The notes beneath the pieces are model-generated. The model had not been told where the DNA came from. It saw only the letters and a list, made by a program, of their open reading frames with translations, and searched no databases. The translations under genes and the position numbers were made by a program. DNA of 48,336 nt, taken from Geobacter sp. (lineage in GTDB: Bacteria > Desulfobacterota > Desulfuromonadia > Geobacterales > DSM-12255). Positions 17,559-25,821 of this stretch are shown in pieces. The DNA is taken from contig VFJK01000067.1 in the NCBI GenBank assembly GCA_009886125.1, positions 1 through 48,336 of the forward strand. Direction: 5' to 3'. Numbering within the stretch: position 1 is the first letter of the stretch; the number at the start of each line of letters is the position of its first letter.

Positions 17559-18926
17559 GTGTTTCAAAATCTTTCCGACAAACTCGACCTGGTATTTAAA
17601 AAGCTCCGTGGTCAGGGGGTGATGACGGAAGACAATATCAAGGATGCTCTCCGCGAAGTGCGGTTGGTGCTCCTTGAAGCTGATGTAAATTTCAGGGTTG
17701 TCAAGGATTTTGTAGAGAAGGTTCGTGAGCGTGCGGTTGGATCCGAGGTCCTGAAGAGTCTCTCTCCCGGGCAGCAGGTCATCAAGATTGTCAGTGATGA
17801 GCTGATATCCATGATGGGCGGGGGCGAGGACAACTCTCTCGATCTTGCAGCAAAACCGCCGGTCGGGATCATGATGGTGGGGCTTCAGGGGGCCGGCAAG
17901 ACAACATCTTGCGGCAAACTGGCAAAATACCTCAAAGCTCAAAAACGGCGACCCCTGCTTGTGCCGGCTGACGTATACCGCCCTGCTGCAATAGATCAGC
18001 TGAAAACCCTTGGCAGGCAGCTCGGGGTAGAAGTTTTTGATTCAAGGCCGGATCAGGATCCTGTTGAGATCTGCCGCGACGCAAAGAAATATGCTGAACT
18101 GAACGGTCTTGATACTTTGATACTCGATACTGCGGGCCGCCATCAGATAGATGATTTTCTGATGAGCGAGCTTGTCAGGATCAGGGATGAGATATCTCCG
18201 CGCGAGATTCTTTTTGTTGCAGATGCGATGACCGGGCAGGAGGCTGTCAATGTTGCCTCCGGATTCGATGAGCGGCTTGATATCTCCGGAGTTATCCTCA
18301 CAAAGCTGGATGGAGATGCCAAGGGCGGAGCGGCTCTTTCCATAAGGGCGGTCACTGGAAAGCCCGTCAAATTTGTCGGTATTGGCGAAAAACTGGATGC
18401 CCTTGAGGTTTTTCATCCCGATCGTTTGGTATCCCGTATTCTGGGGATGGGTGATGTCCTTACTCTTGTCGAAAAGGCTCATTCGGTTTTTGATGAAGGG
18501 GAATCCAAGCGGCTCCACGATAAACTGAAAAAGAACAAGTTTGATCTTGAAGATTTCCGGAACCAGCTTCAGCAGGTAAAGAAGCTCGGATCTCTTGAAT
18601 CTATAATGGGTATGATCCCCGGCATGGGTAAGATAGCGAAGCAGATGGAAGGGATGCAGGCGCCTGAAAAGGAGATGAAAAGGGTTGAGGCAATCATCAA
18701 CTCTATGACTCTCAAGGAGCGTGCAAATCATACTATAATCAATGGAAGCAGGCGATTGCGGATAGCAGGCGGAAGCGGTACATCAGTTCAGGAAGTAAAC
18801 CAGCTTCTTAAAAGATTCGTAGATGCGCAGAGAGTCATGCAGCAACTTCAAAAAATGGGCCCGATGGGTCTGATGAAGGGTATGAAGGGGTTAAAGGGTA
18901 TGGGGAAGGGGATGTTCCCGTTTTAG
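17559..18926 (+). CDS. ffh: Signal recognition particle protein
   Basis: This 455-residue Ffh/SRP54 has an N-terminal helical N domain and a GTPase with G1 GLQGAGKTTSCGKLA, DTAGRHQID and TKLDGDAKGG. A methionine-rich M domain (MGMIPGMGKIAKQMEGM to SRRLRIAGGSG) binds 4.5S RNA and signal sequences, and the tail is Met/Gly/Lys-rich. It directs inner-membrane proteins to the SecYEG translocon with FtsY. The start is GTG (17559), preceded by GGTGG at 8 nt. It leads the ffh-rpsP-khpA-rimM-trmD-rplS block, a conserved bacterial arrangement. Confidence 0.98.
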   Translation: MFQNLSDKLDLVFKKLRGQGVMTEDNIKDALREVRLVLLEADVNFRVVKDFVEKVRERAVGSEVLKSLSPGQQVIKIVSDELISMMGGGEDNSLDLAAKPPVGIMMVGLQGAGKTTSCGKLAKYLKAQKRRPLLVPADVYRPAAIDQLKTLGRQLGVEVFDSRPDQDPVEICRDAKKYAELNGLDTLILDTAGRHQIDDFLMSELVRIRDEISPREILFVADAMTGQEAVNVASGFDERLDISGVILTKLDGDAKGGAALSIRAVTGKPVKFVGIGEKLDALEVFHPDRLVSRILGMGDVLTLVEKAHSVFDEGESKRLHDKLKKNKFDLEDFRNQLQQVKKLGSLESIMGMIPGMGKIAKQMEGMQAPEKEMKRVEAIINSMTLKERANHTIINGSRRLRIAGGSGTSVQEVNQLLKRFVDAQRVMQQLQKMGPMGLMKGMKGLKGMGKGMFPF

Positions 18927-19006
18927 CCTCTTCATCTGAATTAATGAATACAGGTTCAATATCTTATATCGATGCGGTTTAACCGTACGAATTTCAGGAG
19001 GAAACA

Positions 19007-19273
19007 ATGGCTGTAAAAATGAGACTTGCACGTGCTGGAGCCAAGAAAAAACCTTTCTATCAGGTTGTTATTGCTGATGAGCGTTCAAGAAGAGATGGCA
19101 GATTCATAGCAAACGTAGGAACATACGATCCGAACCAGAACCCTGCTGTATTCAAAGTCGATGAGGGGGAAGCTCTTAATTGGCTGGGAAAAGGTGTTCA
19201 GCCTACCGATACGGTACGGCAGCTTCTGAAAAATGCCGGTGTATGGGCAAAGTTCAATACAAAGGCCGACTGA
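19007..19273 (+). CDS. rpsP: 30S ribosomal protein S16
   Basis: This 88-residue S16 begins [20 protein letters not shown] and contains [14 protein letters not shown] and GTYDPNQNP, the standard signature. It binds 16S rRNA and is needed for 30S assembly. AGGAGG precedes the ATG. It is the second gene of the ffh-rplS block. Confidence 0.98.
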   Translation: MAVKMRLARAGAKKKPFYQVVIADERSRRDGRFIANVGTYDPNQNPAVFKVDEGEALNWLGKGVQPTDTVRQLLKNAGVWAKFNTKAD

Positions 19274-19328
19274 TTTCCGCTTACAAAACCGGCACGCCGG
19301 ATATTCCAGGGATACAGAGGATACCGAC

Positions 19329-19559
19329 ATGAGACAGCTCGTAGAGACCATTGCCAAAGCGCTTGTTGATGACCCTGATCAGGTAAGGGCAACAGAGGAG
19401 ATGGAAGAGGATACTACTGTCATCAAGCTGACCGTCGCCAAGGAAGACATGGGGCGGATAATCGGCAAGGAGGGCCGCACTGCAAAAGCCGTACGCACCC
19501 TTCTCAACGCGGTATCCACTAAGGATAACAAGAAAGCCATCCTGAAGATCGTCGAGTAA
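19329..19559 (+). CDS. khpA: KH-domain RNA-binding protein KhpA
   Basis: This is a 76-residue single type-II KH domain with the GxxG loop in GRIIGKEGRTAKAVRTLL. I chose ATG 19329 because GAGG precedes it and the protein then has normal KhpA length; an upstream in-frame ATG would overlap rpsP. KhpA partners KhpB/Jag in RNA binding and cell-envelope control in some bacteria. Position between rpsP and rimM is conserved. The stop overlaps the rimM ATG (TAATG). Confidence 0.95.
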   Translation: MRQLVETIAKALVDDPDQVRATEEMEEDTTVIKLTVAKEDMGRIIGKEGRTAKAVRTLLNAVSTKDNKKAILKIVE

Positions 19560-20077
19560 TGCAGTCTGACAGCCTGATCCTTATGGGGAAGGTTGCTGCT
19601 ACTCACGGCATCAAGGGGCAGTTGCGTATTGTTGCCTACTCTGGATTGTCAGAGTCGTTCCTCTCGGCTGGCTCTTTCTTTTTGAGAGACAGTTCCGGTC
19701 GTACTCAACAGCACGATGTATCTGCTATTTCTGTTCACGGCAAAAAGTTGCTGGTGACACTCAAGGGGTTTTCGAATATCAATCAGGTGCTTGCATTTGT
19801 AGGGAACGAAGTACTGCTCTACAGAGATCAACTGCCTGAACCTGAAGAAGATGAGTATTACTGGTATGACCTCGTCGGCATGAATGTCGTAACGACTGAC
19901 AACAGGGTTCTCGGAGTTCTGGAGAGTATCATCGAGACGGGAAGTAATGATGTCTATGTTGTTGCCTCTGCCGGGAAAGAGTATTTAATCCCTGCGCTTT
20001 CAGATGTCGTCGTTTCTGTAGATACAGTAGCAAGGATTATGACTGTAACCCCTGTTGAGGGGCTTTTTGATCTATGA
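19559..20077 (+). CDS. rimM: Ribosome maturation factor RimM
   Basis: This 172-residue protein has the RimM N-terminal beta-barrel (LILMGKVAATHGIKGQLRI) and the PRC-barrel half (EYYWYDLVGMNVVT, EYLIPAL). It binds S19 and the 30S head during 16S maturation. It overlaps khpA by 1 bp and trmD by 4 bp (ATGA), indicating coupled translation. Confidence 0.97.
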   Translation: MQSDSLILMGKVAATHGIKGQLRIVAYSGLSESFLSAGSFFLRDSSGRTQQHDVSAISVHGKKLLVTLKGFSNINQVLAFVGNEVLLYRDQLPEPEEDEYYWYDLVGMNVVTTDNRVLGVLESIIETGSNDVYVVASAGKEYLIPALSDVVVSVDTVARIMTVTPVEGLFDL

Positions 20078-20811
20078 AATTTCATATAGTCACTCTTTTT
20101 CCGGAGATGTTTTCCGGCATCCTTTCGAGCGGGGTGATCGGAAGGGGGGTCGGGAGCGGGATATTGGATGTCAGCTTTTACAACATTCGTGACTACGCCA
20201 AAGACCGCCATCGTACTGTAGATGACGCCCCATATGGTGGCGGCGCCGGTATGGTGATGAAGGTCGATCCGCTTGCTGACTGCATTGATGCCGTAAAGAT
20301 TGTTGCTCCGGATGCCACTCTTTTGCTGACTTCTCCCGGTGGCAGGCCTTTCAGCCAACTCATGGCTTCGGAACTGGCGTCTGAAGGCGAGATGATTATC
20401 CTCTGCGGCCGCTATGAAGGGATTGATGAGAGGGTAAAGGAGCTTTATTCTGCGACCGAGGTCTCAATAGGCGATTACGTCATGACCGGCGGAGAGATTG
20501 CTGCCATGGTCATGATAGACGCAGTCGGCAGATTGGTCCCTGGAGTACTTGGATCTGAAGATTCTGCGGAGGATGAATCATTCACGCACGGACTTCTTGA
20601 GTATCCTCAGTATACCCGGCCACCTGAATTCAGGGGACTTAAGGTTCCGGATACGCTGCTTTCAGGAAATCACCGTGAGATAGCCCGATGGCGCAGGATG
20701 AAGGCGATTCAGAAAACGAGACAACTTCGCCCCGAACTTATTGACACGGCACTTCTTGAACCATCGGAACGAAAGATGCTGCTGCAGTCAGAGGGTGGTC
20801 AAAAGCTTTGA
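20074..20811 (+). CDS. trmD: tRNA (guanine37-N1)-methyltransferase
   Basis: This 245-residue SPOUT enzyme opens MKFHIVTLFPEMFSGIL. It has DDAPYGGGAGMVMKVDP, LLTSPGGRPFSQ, CGRYEGIDERV and IGDYVMTGGE, the trefoil-knot SAM site. It makes m1G37 in tRNAs reading CNN codons and prevents +1 frameshifting. The start overlaps rimM. The C-terminal RRMKAIQKTRQLRPEL segment matches the TrmD tRNA-binding domain. Confidence 0.98.
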   Translation: MKFHIVTLFPEMFSGILSSGVIGRGVGSGILDVSFYNIRDYAKDRHRTVDDAPYGGGAGMVMKVDPLADCIDAVKIVAPDATLLLTSPGGRPFSQLMASELASEGEMIILCGRYEGIDERVKELYSATEVSIGDYVMTGGEIAAMVMIDAVGRLVPGVLGSEDSAEDESFTHGLLEYPQYTRPPEFRGLKVPDTLLSGNHREIARWRRMKAIQKTRQLRPELIDTALLEPSERKMLLQSEGGQKL

Positions 20812-21377
20812 GCGGACTGATGTTCAGTATTGCACTGCTTCACTTCCCTGTGTATGACAAGAACAGGCAGGTAGTGACTACCGCCGTGACAAACCTGGAT
20901 ATCCATGATATAGCGAGAGCTGCCAGGACATTCGGTGCTGACCGGTACTACATCGTCACTCCGGTTGCAGAGCAGCAGAAACTGGTGCAGAAAGTCACGG
21001 ACCATTGGCAGAGCGGCTGGGGTTCAACATATAATCCCAAACGCAAGCAGGCTCTTGATATTGTCCAGATCGTGCCATCGCTCAAGGCTGCAGTTGAAGA
21101 TATCACCGCCAGATCGGGACGTGTCCCTAAAATAGTGGTAACCGGTGCTTCTGAACGATCGGCCTCTCTATCGTTATCGGACCGTGAACTTTCGGAGCTG
21201 GTTTCAAATGGAGATCAACCCTTTTTACTGTTGTTCGGCACCGGCTGGGGGATGACGGAAGAAGTTTTCGATTCAGCCGATTTTGTGCTCGAACCAATCA
21301 AGGGCTTTGATGATTATAATCACTTATCAGTCCGTTCAGCAGTTTCGATATATCTGGACAGACTTTTTGGCAGGTAA
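20808..21377 (+). CDS. SPOUT-type RNA methyltransferase (PF09936-like)
   Basis: This 189-residue protein is of the kind often found directly after trmD in thermophiles and deltaproteobacteria. It has FSIALLHFPVYDKNRQVVTT, TNLDIHDIARAARTFGADRY, LLLFGTGWGMTEEV and DDYNHLSVRSAVSIYLDRL. The last two resemble the knotted SAM-binding end of SPOUT enzymes. The RNA target is unknown. The first possible start is TTG 20808, overlapping the trmD stop; ATG 20820 is an alternative that would leave a short gap. Confidence 0.85.
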   Translation: MSGLMFSIALLHFPVYDKNRQVVTTAVTNLDIHDIARAARTFGADRYYIVTPVAEQQKLVQKVTDHWQSGWGSTYNPKRKQALDIVQIVPSLKAAVEDITARSGRVPKIVVTGASERSASLSLSDRELSELVSNGDQPFLLLFGTGWGMTEEVFDSADFVLEPIKGFDDYNHLSVRSAVSIYLDRLFGR

Positions 21378-21427
21378 AGAACAGAAAACCAGAATAGCTT
21401 GAGCTATTAATAGGAGGAAGAAAGCAG

Positions 21428-21784
21428 ATGAACAAGATTGATATGATTGAGATGGTGCAGATGAAAAAGAACATTGTCCCTTTTAAGCCGGGTGATACGG
21501 TGAAAGTTCATGTTAAGATCGTTGAGGGCGATAAAAGCCGTATTCAGGCATTCCAGGGTGTCGTAATCGCTCGTCAGAACGGCGGGGTACGTGAGTCATT
21601 CACTGTACGCAAGATATCCAACGGAGTAGGAGTTGAGAGATCATTCCCTGTCCATTCGCCTTCAGTTGATGCTATCGATGTCGTTACACGTGGACATGTC
21701 CGCAGAGCCAAGCTTTACTATCTTCGCAAGCTCCGCGGCAAGGCTGCAAGGATTCGTGAACGAAAGTATGTTGCAGGAGCATGA
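21428..21784 (+). CDS. rplS: 50S ribosomal protein L19
   Basis: This 118-residue L19 has the signature [51 protein letters not shown] and [17 protein letters not shown]. It sits at the 30S-50S interface. AGGAGG precedes the ATG, and a strong terminator just after the stop ends the ffh block. Confidence 0.98.
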   Translation: MNKIDMIEMVQMKKNIVPFKPGDTVKVHVKIVEGDKSRIQAFQGVVIARQNGGVRESFTVRKISNGVGVERSFPVHSPSVDAIDVVTRGHVRRAKLYYLRKLRGKAARIRERKYVAGA

Positions 21785-21789
21785 TGTCG

Positions 21790-21817
21790 AGCCCCGGAGG
21801 AATCCGGGGCTTTTTTT
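21790..21817 (+). terminator. Intrinsic terminator after rplS
   Basis: AGCCCCGG (21790-21797) pairs with CCGGGGCT (21804-21811) around AGGAAT and runs into seven T's. It starts 5 bp past the rplS stop. Confidence 0.93.
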
Positions 21818-21824
21818 CTAACTA

Positions 21825-22006
21825 AGGAGCTGTAAATGAATAGCATGGTCAAAATTGCGCTCAGATTTGGGTCAGATTTAGCTGGACTGATTGAGACAAA
21901 CCGCAGGCGTAGCATGGCTACGACGAGGATTTGACGATTGCAAGTCCGGGTAAAAATGGCCTGAAGATGAGATGCAAGATGCCCATGTTATTTATTTACG
22001 GCTCCT
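21825..22006. repeat. 182-bp near-palindromic MITE-like element between rplS and rnhB
   Basis: The two halves are inverted copies of each other over the whole length. The ends are AGGAGCTGTAAAT (21825-21837) and ATTTACGGCTCCT (21994-22006). The arms continue with CATGG and several further matches. The exact centre (21908-21922) is CGTAGC-ATG-GCTACG. There is no coding potential of note. It ends 22 bp before the rnhB start. The shape fits a non-autonomous palindromic element; no transposase is present here. Confidence 0.65.
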
Positions 22007-22028
22007 AAGCTGCACGTCGGAGGGAGTT

Positions 22029-22703
22029 GTGAATCTCGACCTCTTTGGTGAAGAGCCGGCTCATACAATGCTTCATTTTGAAACGCTGGCGAGAAAGCAT
22101 GGGTTCATTGCGATTGCCGGGGTAGATGAAGCCGGCAGAGGACCCCTTGCCGGACCTGTAGTAGCAGCAGCTGTTATCCTTCCTGAAGGTCACATCATTC
22201 CCGGTGTCAACGATTCAAAGAAGCTGACGGAATCCCGACGAAACTCTCTTTATGACAGGATCATGAGTGAAGCTGTTTCTGTAGGAGTCGGTGTAAGCGA
22301 CAGCCAGACCGTTGACCGGATCAATATACTTCAGGCAACTCTGCGTGCCATGGAGTCAGCAGTAAATAGTCTCACCGTCTACCCGGACTGCCTCCTTATC
22401 GATGGAATTTCAAAGACATCACTTGCAATCAATCAGAAGACCATTAAAAAGGGCGACAGTCTCAGTCAGTCGATCGCAGCTGCTTCGATCATTGCAAAAG
22501 TGACCAGAGACAGGATGATGGAGAAGTATGACCTGGAGTATCCTGGTTACGGGTTTGCAGGTCATAAAGGATACGGCTCGGCGTCACATCTTGCCCTGAT
22601 TGCTTCTCTCGGGCCATGTCCGATTCATCGTCTGACCTTCAGAGGGGTCAAGGAGCATGCAGTTCAAAGTAAGGGGGTTATGTGCGAATTGCACTTGGGA
22701 TAA
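22029..22703 (+). CDS. rnhB: Ribonuclease HII
   Basis: I chose GTG 22029 (VNLDLFGEEP), preceded by GGAGG, giving 224 residues; an upstream ATG at 21972 would read into the palindromic repeat. The catalytic block is GVDEAGRGPLAGPVVAAAVI (D and E of the DEDD set), followed by DSKKLTESRR, CLLIDG, KGDSLSQSIAAASIIAKVTRD and YPGYGFAGHKGYG. The enzyme removes ribonucleotides from DNA and RNA of RNA:DNA hybrids. Its last 22 bp overlap a small membrane-protein frame. Confidence 0.96.
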   Translation: MNLDLFGEEPAHTMLHFETLARKHGFIAIAGVDEAGRGPLAGPVVAAAVILPEGHIIPGVNDSKKLTESRRNSLYDRIMSEAVSVGVGVSDSQTVDRINILQATLRAMESAVNSLTVYPDCLLIDGISKTSLAINQKTIKKGDSLSQSIAAASIIAKVTRDRMMEKYDLEYPGYGFAGHKGYGSASHLALIASLGPCPIHRLTFRGVKEHAVQSKGVMCELHLG

Positions 22704-22831
22704 TATTCGGCCTTTTTATAATCTGTTTTGCTGCAATAGTTATTGAAGAGCTTTTTATCGGCGGGAAAAAAAGAAGAAAAGCTGAAAATCTTATAAGGGA
22801 GAGGCGTAATGAGACTGACACCGGCTGTTGA
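22682..22831 (+). CDS. Small single-span membrane protein (49 aa), hypothetical
   Basis: GTG 22682 follows AAGGGGG at 4 nt and opens a 49-residue frame to TGA 22829. It begins MRIALGIIFGLFIICFAAIV, a clear membrane helix. The tail is very basic (GGKKRRKAENLIRERR). It overlaps the rnhB end and the first 23 bp of the M24 peptidase gene in different frames. By the positive-inside rule the basic tail would be cytoplasmic. I do not recognise a family. The tight overlaps and clean RBS favour a real gene; its short length leaves doubt. Confidence 0.5.
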   Translation: MRIALGIIFGLFIICFAAIVIEELFIGGKKRRKAENLIRERRNETDTGC

Positions 22832-24005
22832 ACTCGAATACCGCTGCAGTAAAATGCAGAAGGCCATGGAAGCTGAAGGGATCGATGCTGCAATAATCAT
22901 CCAGAGTGCAGATCTGTATTATTTCACTGGAACCATCCAGTCGGGATTTCTTTATATTCCAGCGAAAGGACAGCCTGTTTACCTGGTACGAAGGGATGCC
23001 GGAAGGGCACGGATGGAGTCCGGGCTGAAAGAGGTCGTCCCTTTTTCAAGCATGACTGAAATAGCTTCGACCCTGGCGGGGTACGGCTATCCGGTGCCTG
23101 TAAATATCGGGATGGAGTTTGATGTCCTTCCGGTCTCTCTTTTTGAGCGCTATCGAAAGGTGTTCCCTTCGGCGTCCTTTATCGATGCATCGCTTCTTAT
23201 AAGAAGATTGAGGATGATAAAGAGTCATTACGAGATACATCTTATGAAGGACGCGGCAGAGCAGGTTGACAGGGTGTACCGGTCGGCGGCCTCTTTTCTG
23301 CGCGAAGGGATGACCGATGTCGAATTGGCCGCAGATCTGGAGCGGGTTGCACGGCTTGAAGGGCATCCGGGGCTCATTCGTATGAGGGTGTTCAACGGTG
23401 AGATGATGTTCGGGCACACGTTCTCCGGTGCTGACAGTGCTGTGCCGGCCTATACGGATACTCCGCTCGGAGGTCTGGGAACAACCCCTTCATTCGGACA
23501 GGGTGCCAGTTACAAGCCTATTGTACGGAATGAACCGGTGGTTCTCGATTTTTCCGGAAGTTGCGACGGTTATCTTGTCGATCAGACCAGGGTCATGGCA
23601 CTGGGAGGATTATCTTCGAAAATGGTTAAAGGCTATGAGGATATGCTTGAGATACAGGATCTGATGAAAAGAATGGCTCCCCAGCTGCCGACCTGGAGTG
23701 AACTCTATGATGAATGTGTCTCTTTGGCGATCTCTATGGGATACAGGGACAGTTTTATGGGGGGCAAGGGGTCACAGGTCTCATTCATCGGGCACGGTAT
23801 AGGCATAGAGATCGACGAGTATCCGTTTATCGCCCGCGGATTCGGCAAAATGAACCTTGAGCCCGGGATGGCATTTGCATTTGAACCGAAACTTGTCTTC
23901 CCGGGAGAAGGGGCGGTAGGAGTAGAAAACAGTTTTTATCTGGCAGATGACGGAGCACTTAAGCAACTTACCTTCTCGGATGAAAAAATAATGATGCTTC
24001 CCTGA
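22809..24005 (+). CDS. M24-family metallopeptidase (Xaa-Pro aminopeptidase-like)
   Basis: This 398-residue protein has a creatinase N-terminal domain (about 1-130) and a pita-bread peptidase domain. Metal-ligand positions are visible: D-x10-D in VLDFSGSCDGYLVDQTR, H in GHGIGIEIDEYPF, E in FEPKLVFPGEGAVG and E in VENSFYL. This matches the dinuclear site of aminopeptidase P/prolidase enzymes. AGGGAGAGG precedes the ATG. The close packing after rnhB suggests co-transcription. The substrate is probably a Pro-containing peptide; creatinase-type activity cannot be ruled out. Confidence 0.9.
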   Translation: MRLTPAVELEYRCSKMQKAMEAEGIDAAIIIQSADLYYFTGTIQSGFLYIPAKGQPVYLVRRDAGRARMESGLKEVVPFSSMTEIASTLAGYGYPVPVNIGMEFDVLPVSLFERYRKVFPSASFIDASLLIRRLRMIKSHYEIHLMKDAAEQVDRVYRSAASFLREGMTDVELAADLERVARLEGHPGLIRMRVFNGEMMFGHTFSGADSAVPAYTDTPLGGLGTTPSFGQGASYKPIVRNEPVVLDFSGSCDGYLVDQTRVMALGGLSSKMVKGYEDMLEIQDLMKRMAPQLPTWSELYDECVSLAISMGYRDSFMGGKGSQVSFIGHGIGIEIDEYPFIARGFGKMNLEPGMAFAFEPKLVFPGEGAVGVENSFYLADDGALKQLTFSDEKIMMLP

Positions 24006-24026
24006 TTATTTGATTAAAAAAATATG

Positions 24027-24055
24027 TTGAATTTAATTTGAGCCGGTGATATAAC
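24027..24055 (+). promoter_or_regulatory. Predicted promoter of the citrate synthase gene
   Basis: TTGAAT (24027-24032) and TATAAC (24050-24055) are 17 bp apart, giving a leader of about 175 nt. The leader contains AAAGGCCTTT flanked by CCGG words (24110-24135), a possible small hairpin. Confidence 0.65.
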
Positions 24056-24066
24056 GAGGCACAATT

Positions 24067-24076
24067 TTGTATACAG
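24067..24076. promoter_or_regulatory. TTGTATACAG palindrome downstream of the gltA promoter
   Basis: The TGTATACA core is self-complementary and lies at about +5 to +15 relative to the predicted start of transcription, where a bound repressor would block initiation. A perfect TTGTATACAA occurs at 37986-37995. GntR-type regulators often bind such sites. The regulator is not in the window. Confidence 0.4.
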
Positions 24077-24235
24077 TATGCGAGATGAATTCCTGATTTT
24101 TATCCGGAACCCTTGCCAAAGGCCTTTTAGCCGGGTATAAACCTACGTTTTACAAAATAATTTATCAGTGGAAGGATAACCTTAAGTGGTTGTTCACGCC
24201 AATTAACCCCAACAGTCGAAAGGAGATCAAGCAAA

Positions 24236-25561
24236 ATGGCACTTAAAGAGACGCTTAGGCAGAAGATTGAAGAGTTCCGTCCCCGTACCACCAGGCTGGT
24301 AAAGGAGTTCGGCAAGGTTGTAATCGACCAGGTTACAATCGATCAGGCAATCGGCGGCGCCCGTGACATCCGCAACCTCGTAACAGACATCTCCTATCTT
24401 GACCCACAGGAAGGCATCCGCTTCCGTGGCAAGACAATTCCGGAGACATTTGAAGCTCTTCCTAAGGCTCCGGGCTCAAATTATCCGACAGTCGAGTCTT
24501 TCTGGTACATGCTCCTTACCGGTGACGTGCCGACAGCTGCTCAGGTTGCTGAAGTAGTTGCCGAGTGGAAAGTCCGTCAGGAAGTTCCTTCATACGTTTT
24601 TGATGCAGTCCGCGCCCTGCCGCGTGACAGCCACCCGATGGTAATGCTCTCTGTAGCTATCCTGACACTGCAGAAAGACTCCAAGTTTGCCGGTTTCTAC
24701 AATTCCGGTAAATTCAACAAGAACATTGCCTGGGAATATGTGTATGAAGATGCGTGTGATATCGTTGCCCGTATTCCGATCATTGCTGCCTTTATCTACA
24801 ATCTCAAGTATCGTGCTGACAAGCAGGTCGCAATCGATCCAAAGCTGGACATGGGTGCTAACTTTGCCCACATGATCGGCCAGAAAGAAGAGTACAAGGA
24901 TGTTGCCCGTATGTACTTCATTCTCCACTCAGACCACGAGTCCGGGAATGTTTCTGCACATACTACCCACCTTGTTCATTCAGCACTTTCTGACCCTTAC
25001 TATGCATACTCAGCAGGCCTCAACGGCCTTGCCGGTCCACTGCACGGTCTTGCCAACCAGGAAGTTCTCGACTGGACCCTCAAGTTCCAGGAGAAGTACT
25101 GCAAGGGCGTCGAGCCCACCGCAGAGTTGATCAAAGCTGCTCTCTGGGACACGCTCAACGCCGGTCAGGTCATTCCGGGTTACGGCCATGCTGTTCTCCG
25201 CAAGACGGACCCGCGCTACATGTCACAGCGTGAGTTCTGTCAGAATACTCCGGGCCTCAAGGACTACCCGCTTTTCAAGGTTATCGCCATGATCTTTGAA
25301 GTTGCTCCTGGCGTTCTGACCGAGCACGGCAAAACCAAGAACCCCTGGCCGAACGTCGACGCACAGTCCGGCGTTATCCAGATGTACTTTGGTCTGACCG
25401 AATTTGAATTCTACACTGTTCTTTTCGGTGTTGGTCGTGCACTTGGCTGCATGGCAAACATCACCTGGGACCGTGGTCTCGGTTACGCTCTTGAGCGTCC
25501 GAAGTCAGTTACTACTGCAATGCTTGAGAAGTGGGCTGCAGAAGGCGGCCGCAAGTTCTAA
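24236..25561 (+). CDS. gltA: Citrate synthase, eukaryote-like type
   Basis: This 441-residue enzyme resembles mitochondrial citrate synthases more than bacterial GltA, a known trait of Geobacteraceae. Visible motifs are SYLDPQEGIRFRGKTIPE, SNVSAHTTHLVHSALSDPY-like GNVSAHTTHLVHSALS, GPLHGLANQEVLDW and GYGHAVLRKTDPRY (two catalytic His regions). The acidic residue region is WPNVDAQSGV. It condenses acetyl-CoA and oxaloacetate at entry to the oxidative TCA cycle. The gene is monocistronic with a clear promoter, AAGGAG before the ATG and a strong terminator. Codon use is noticeably C-rich at third positions compared with neighbours, which fits high expression. Confidence 0.97.
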   Translation: MALKETLRQKIEEFRPRTTRLVKEFGKVVIDQVTIDQAIGGARDIRNLVTDISYLDPQEGIRFRGKTIPETFEALPKAPGSNYPTVESFWYMLLTGDVPTAAQVAEVVAEWKVRQEVPSYVFDAVRALPRDSHPMVMLSVAILTLQKDSKFAGFYNSGKFNKNIAWEYVYEDACDIVARIPIIAAFIYNLKYRADKQVAIDPKLDMGANFAHMIGQKEEYKDVARMYFILHSDHESGNVSAHTTHLVHSALSDPYYAYSAGLNGLAGPLHGLANQEVLDWTLKFQEKYCKGVEPTAELIKAALWDTLNAGQVIPGYGHAVLRKTDPRYMSQREFCQNTPGLKDYPLFKVIAMIFEVAPGVLTEHGKTKNPWPNVDAQSGVIQMYFGLTEFEFYTVLFGVGRALGCMANITWDRGLGYALERPKSVTTAMLEKWAAEGGRKF

Positions 25562-25584
25562 CAAGAACGTACGTTTAAGAACTG

Positions 25585-25617
25585 AAAGGGGGATGCATTC
25601 GCATCCCCCTTTTTTTG
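25585..25617 (+). terminator. Intrinsic terminator after citrate synthase
   Basis: AAAGGGGGATGC (25585-25596) pairs perfectly with GCATCCCCCTTT (25601-25612) around ATTC, followed by more T's. It begins 24 bp after the stop. Confidence 0.95.
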
Positions 25618-25641
25618 TCCTCGATATGTCTTTCACCTAGC

Positions 25642-25818
25642 CTGCAGTTGAAAGCTGCCGGAATGAGTGCCTTAGGGCTATTTCGTCGTAATTCTTGGCG
25701 AAATGGAGCGTCAAGCAGCCGATACTGTCTGAGCGAAGCGAGTTTGTCGGCTGTAGCGAAATGAACCTAGAATTACAGAAATAGCACGTCAGCACGAATG
25801 CAGGTGGCGTTCAACTGC
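25642..25818. repeat. ~177-bp palindromic repeat, copy A
   Basis: This spacer holds no gene. The ends are inverted: GCAGTTGAA (from 25644) and TTCAACTGC (to 25818). The arms share GCTATTTC and TAATTCT words at matching distances, and the centre has CAGCCGA/TCGGCTG. An inverted copy lies at 35468-35647; by eye roughly 83% of positions match along the whole length. It ends 3 bp before the stop of the acyltransferase gene. Confidence 0.8.
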
Positions 25819-25821
25819 CGC

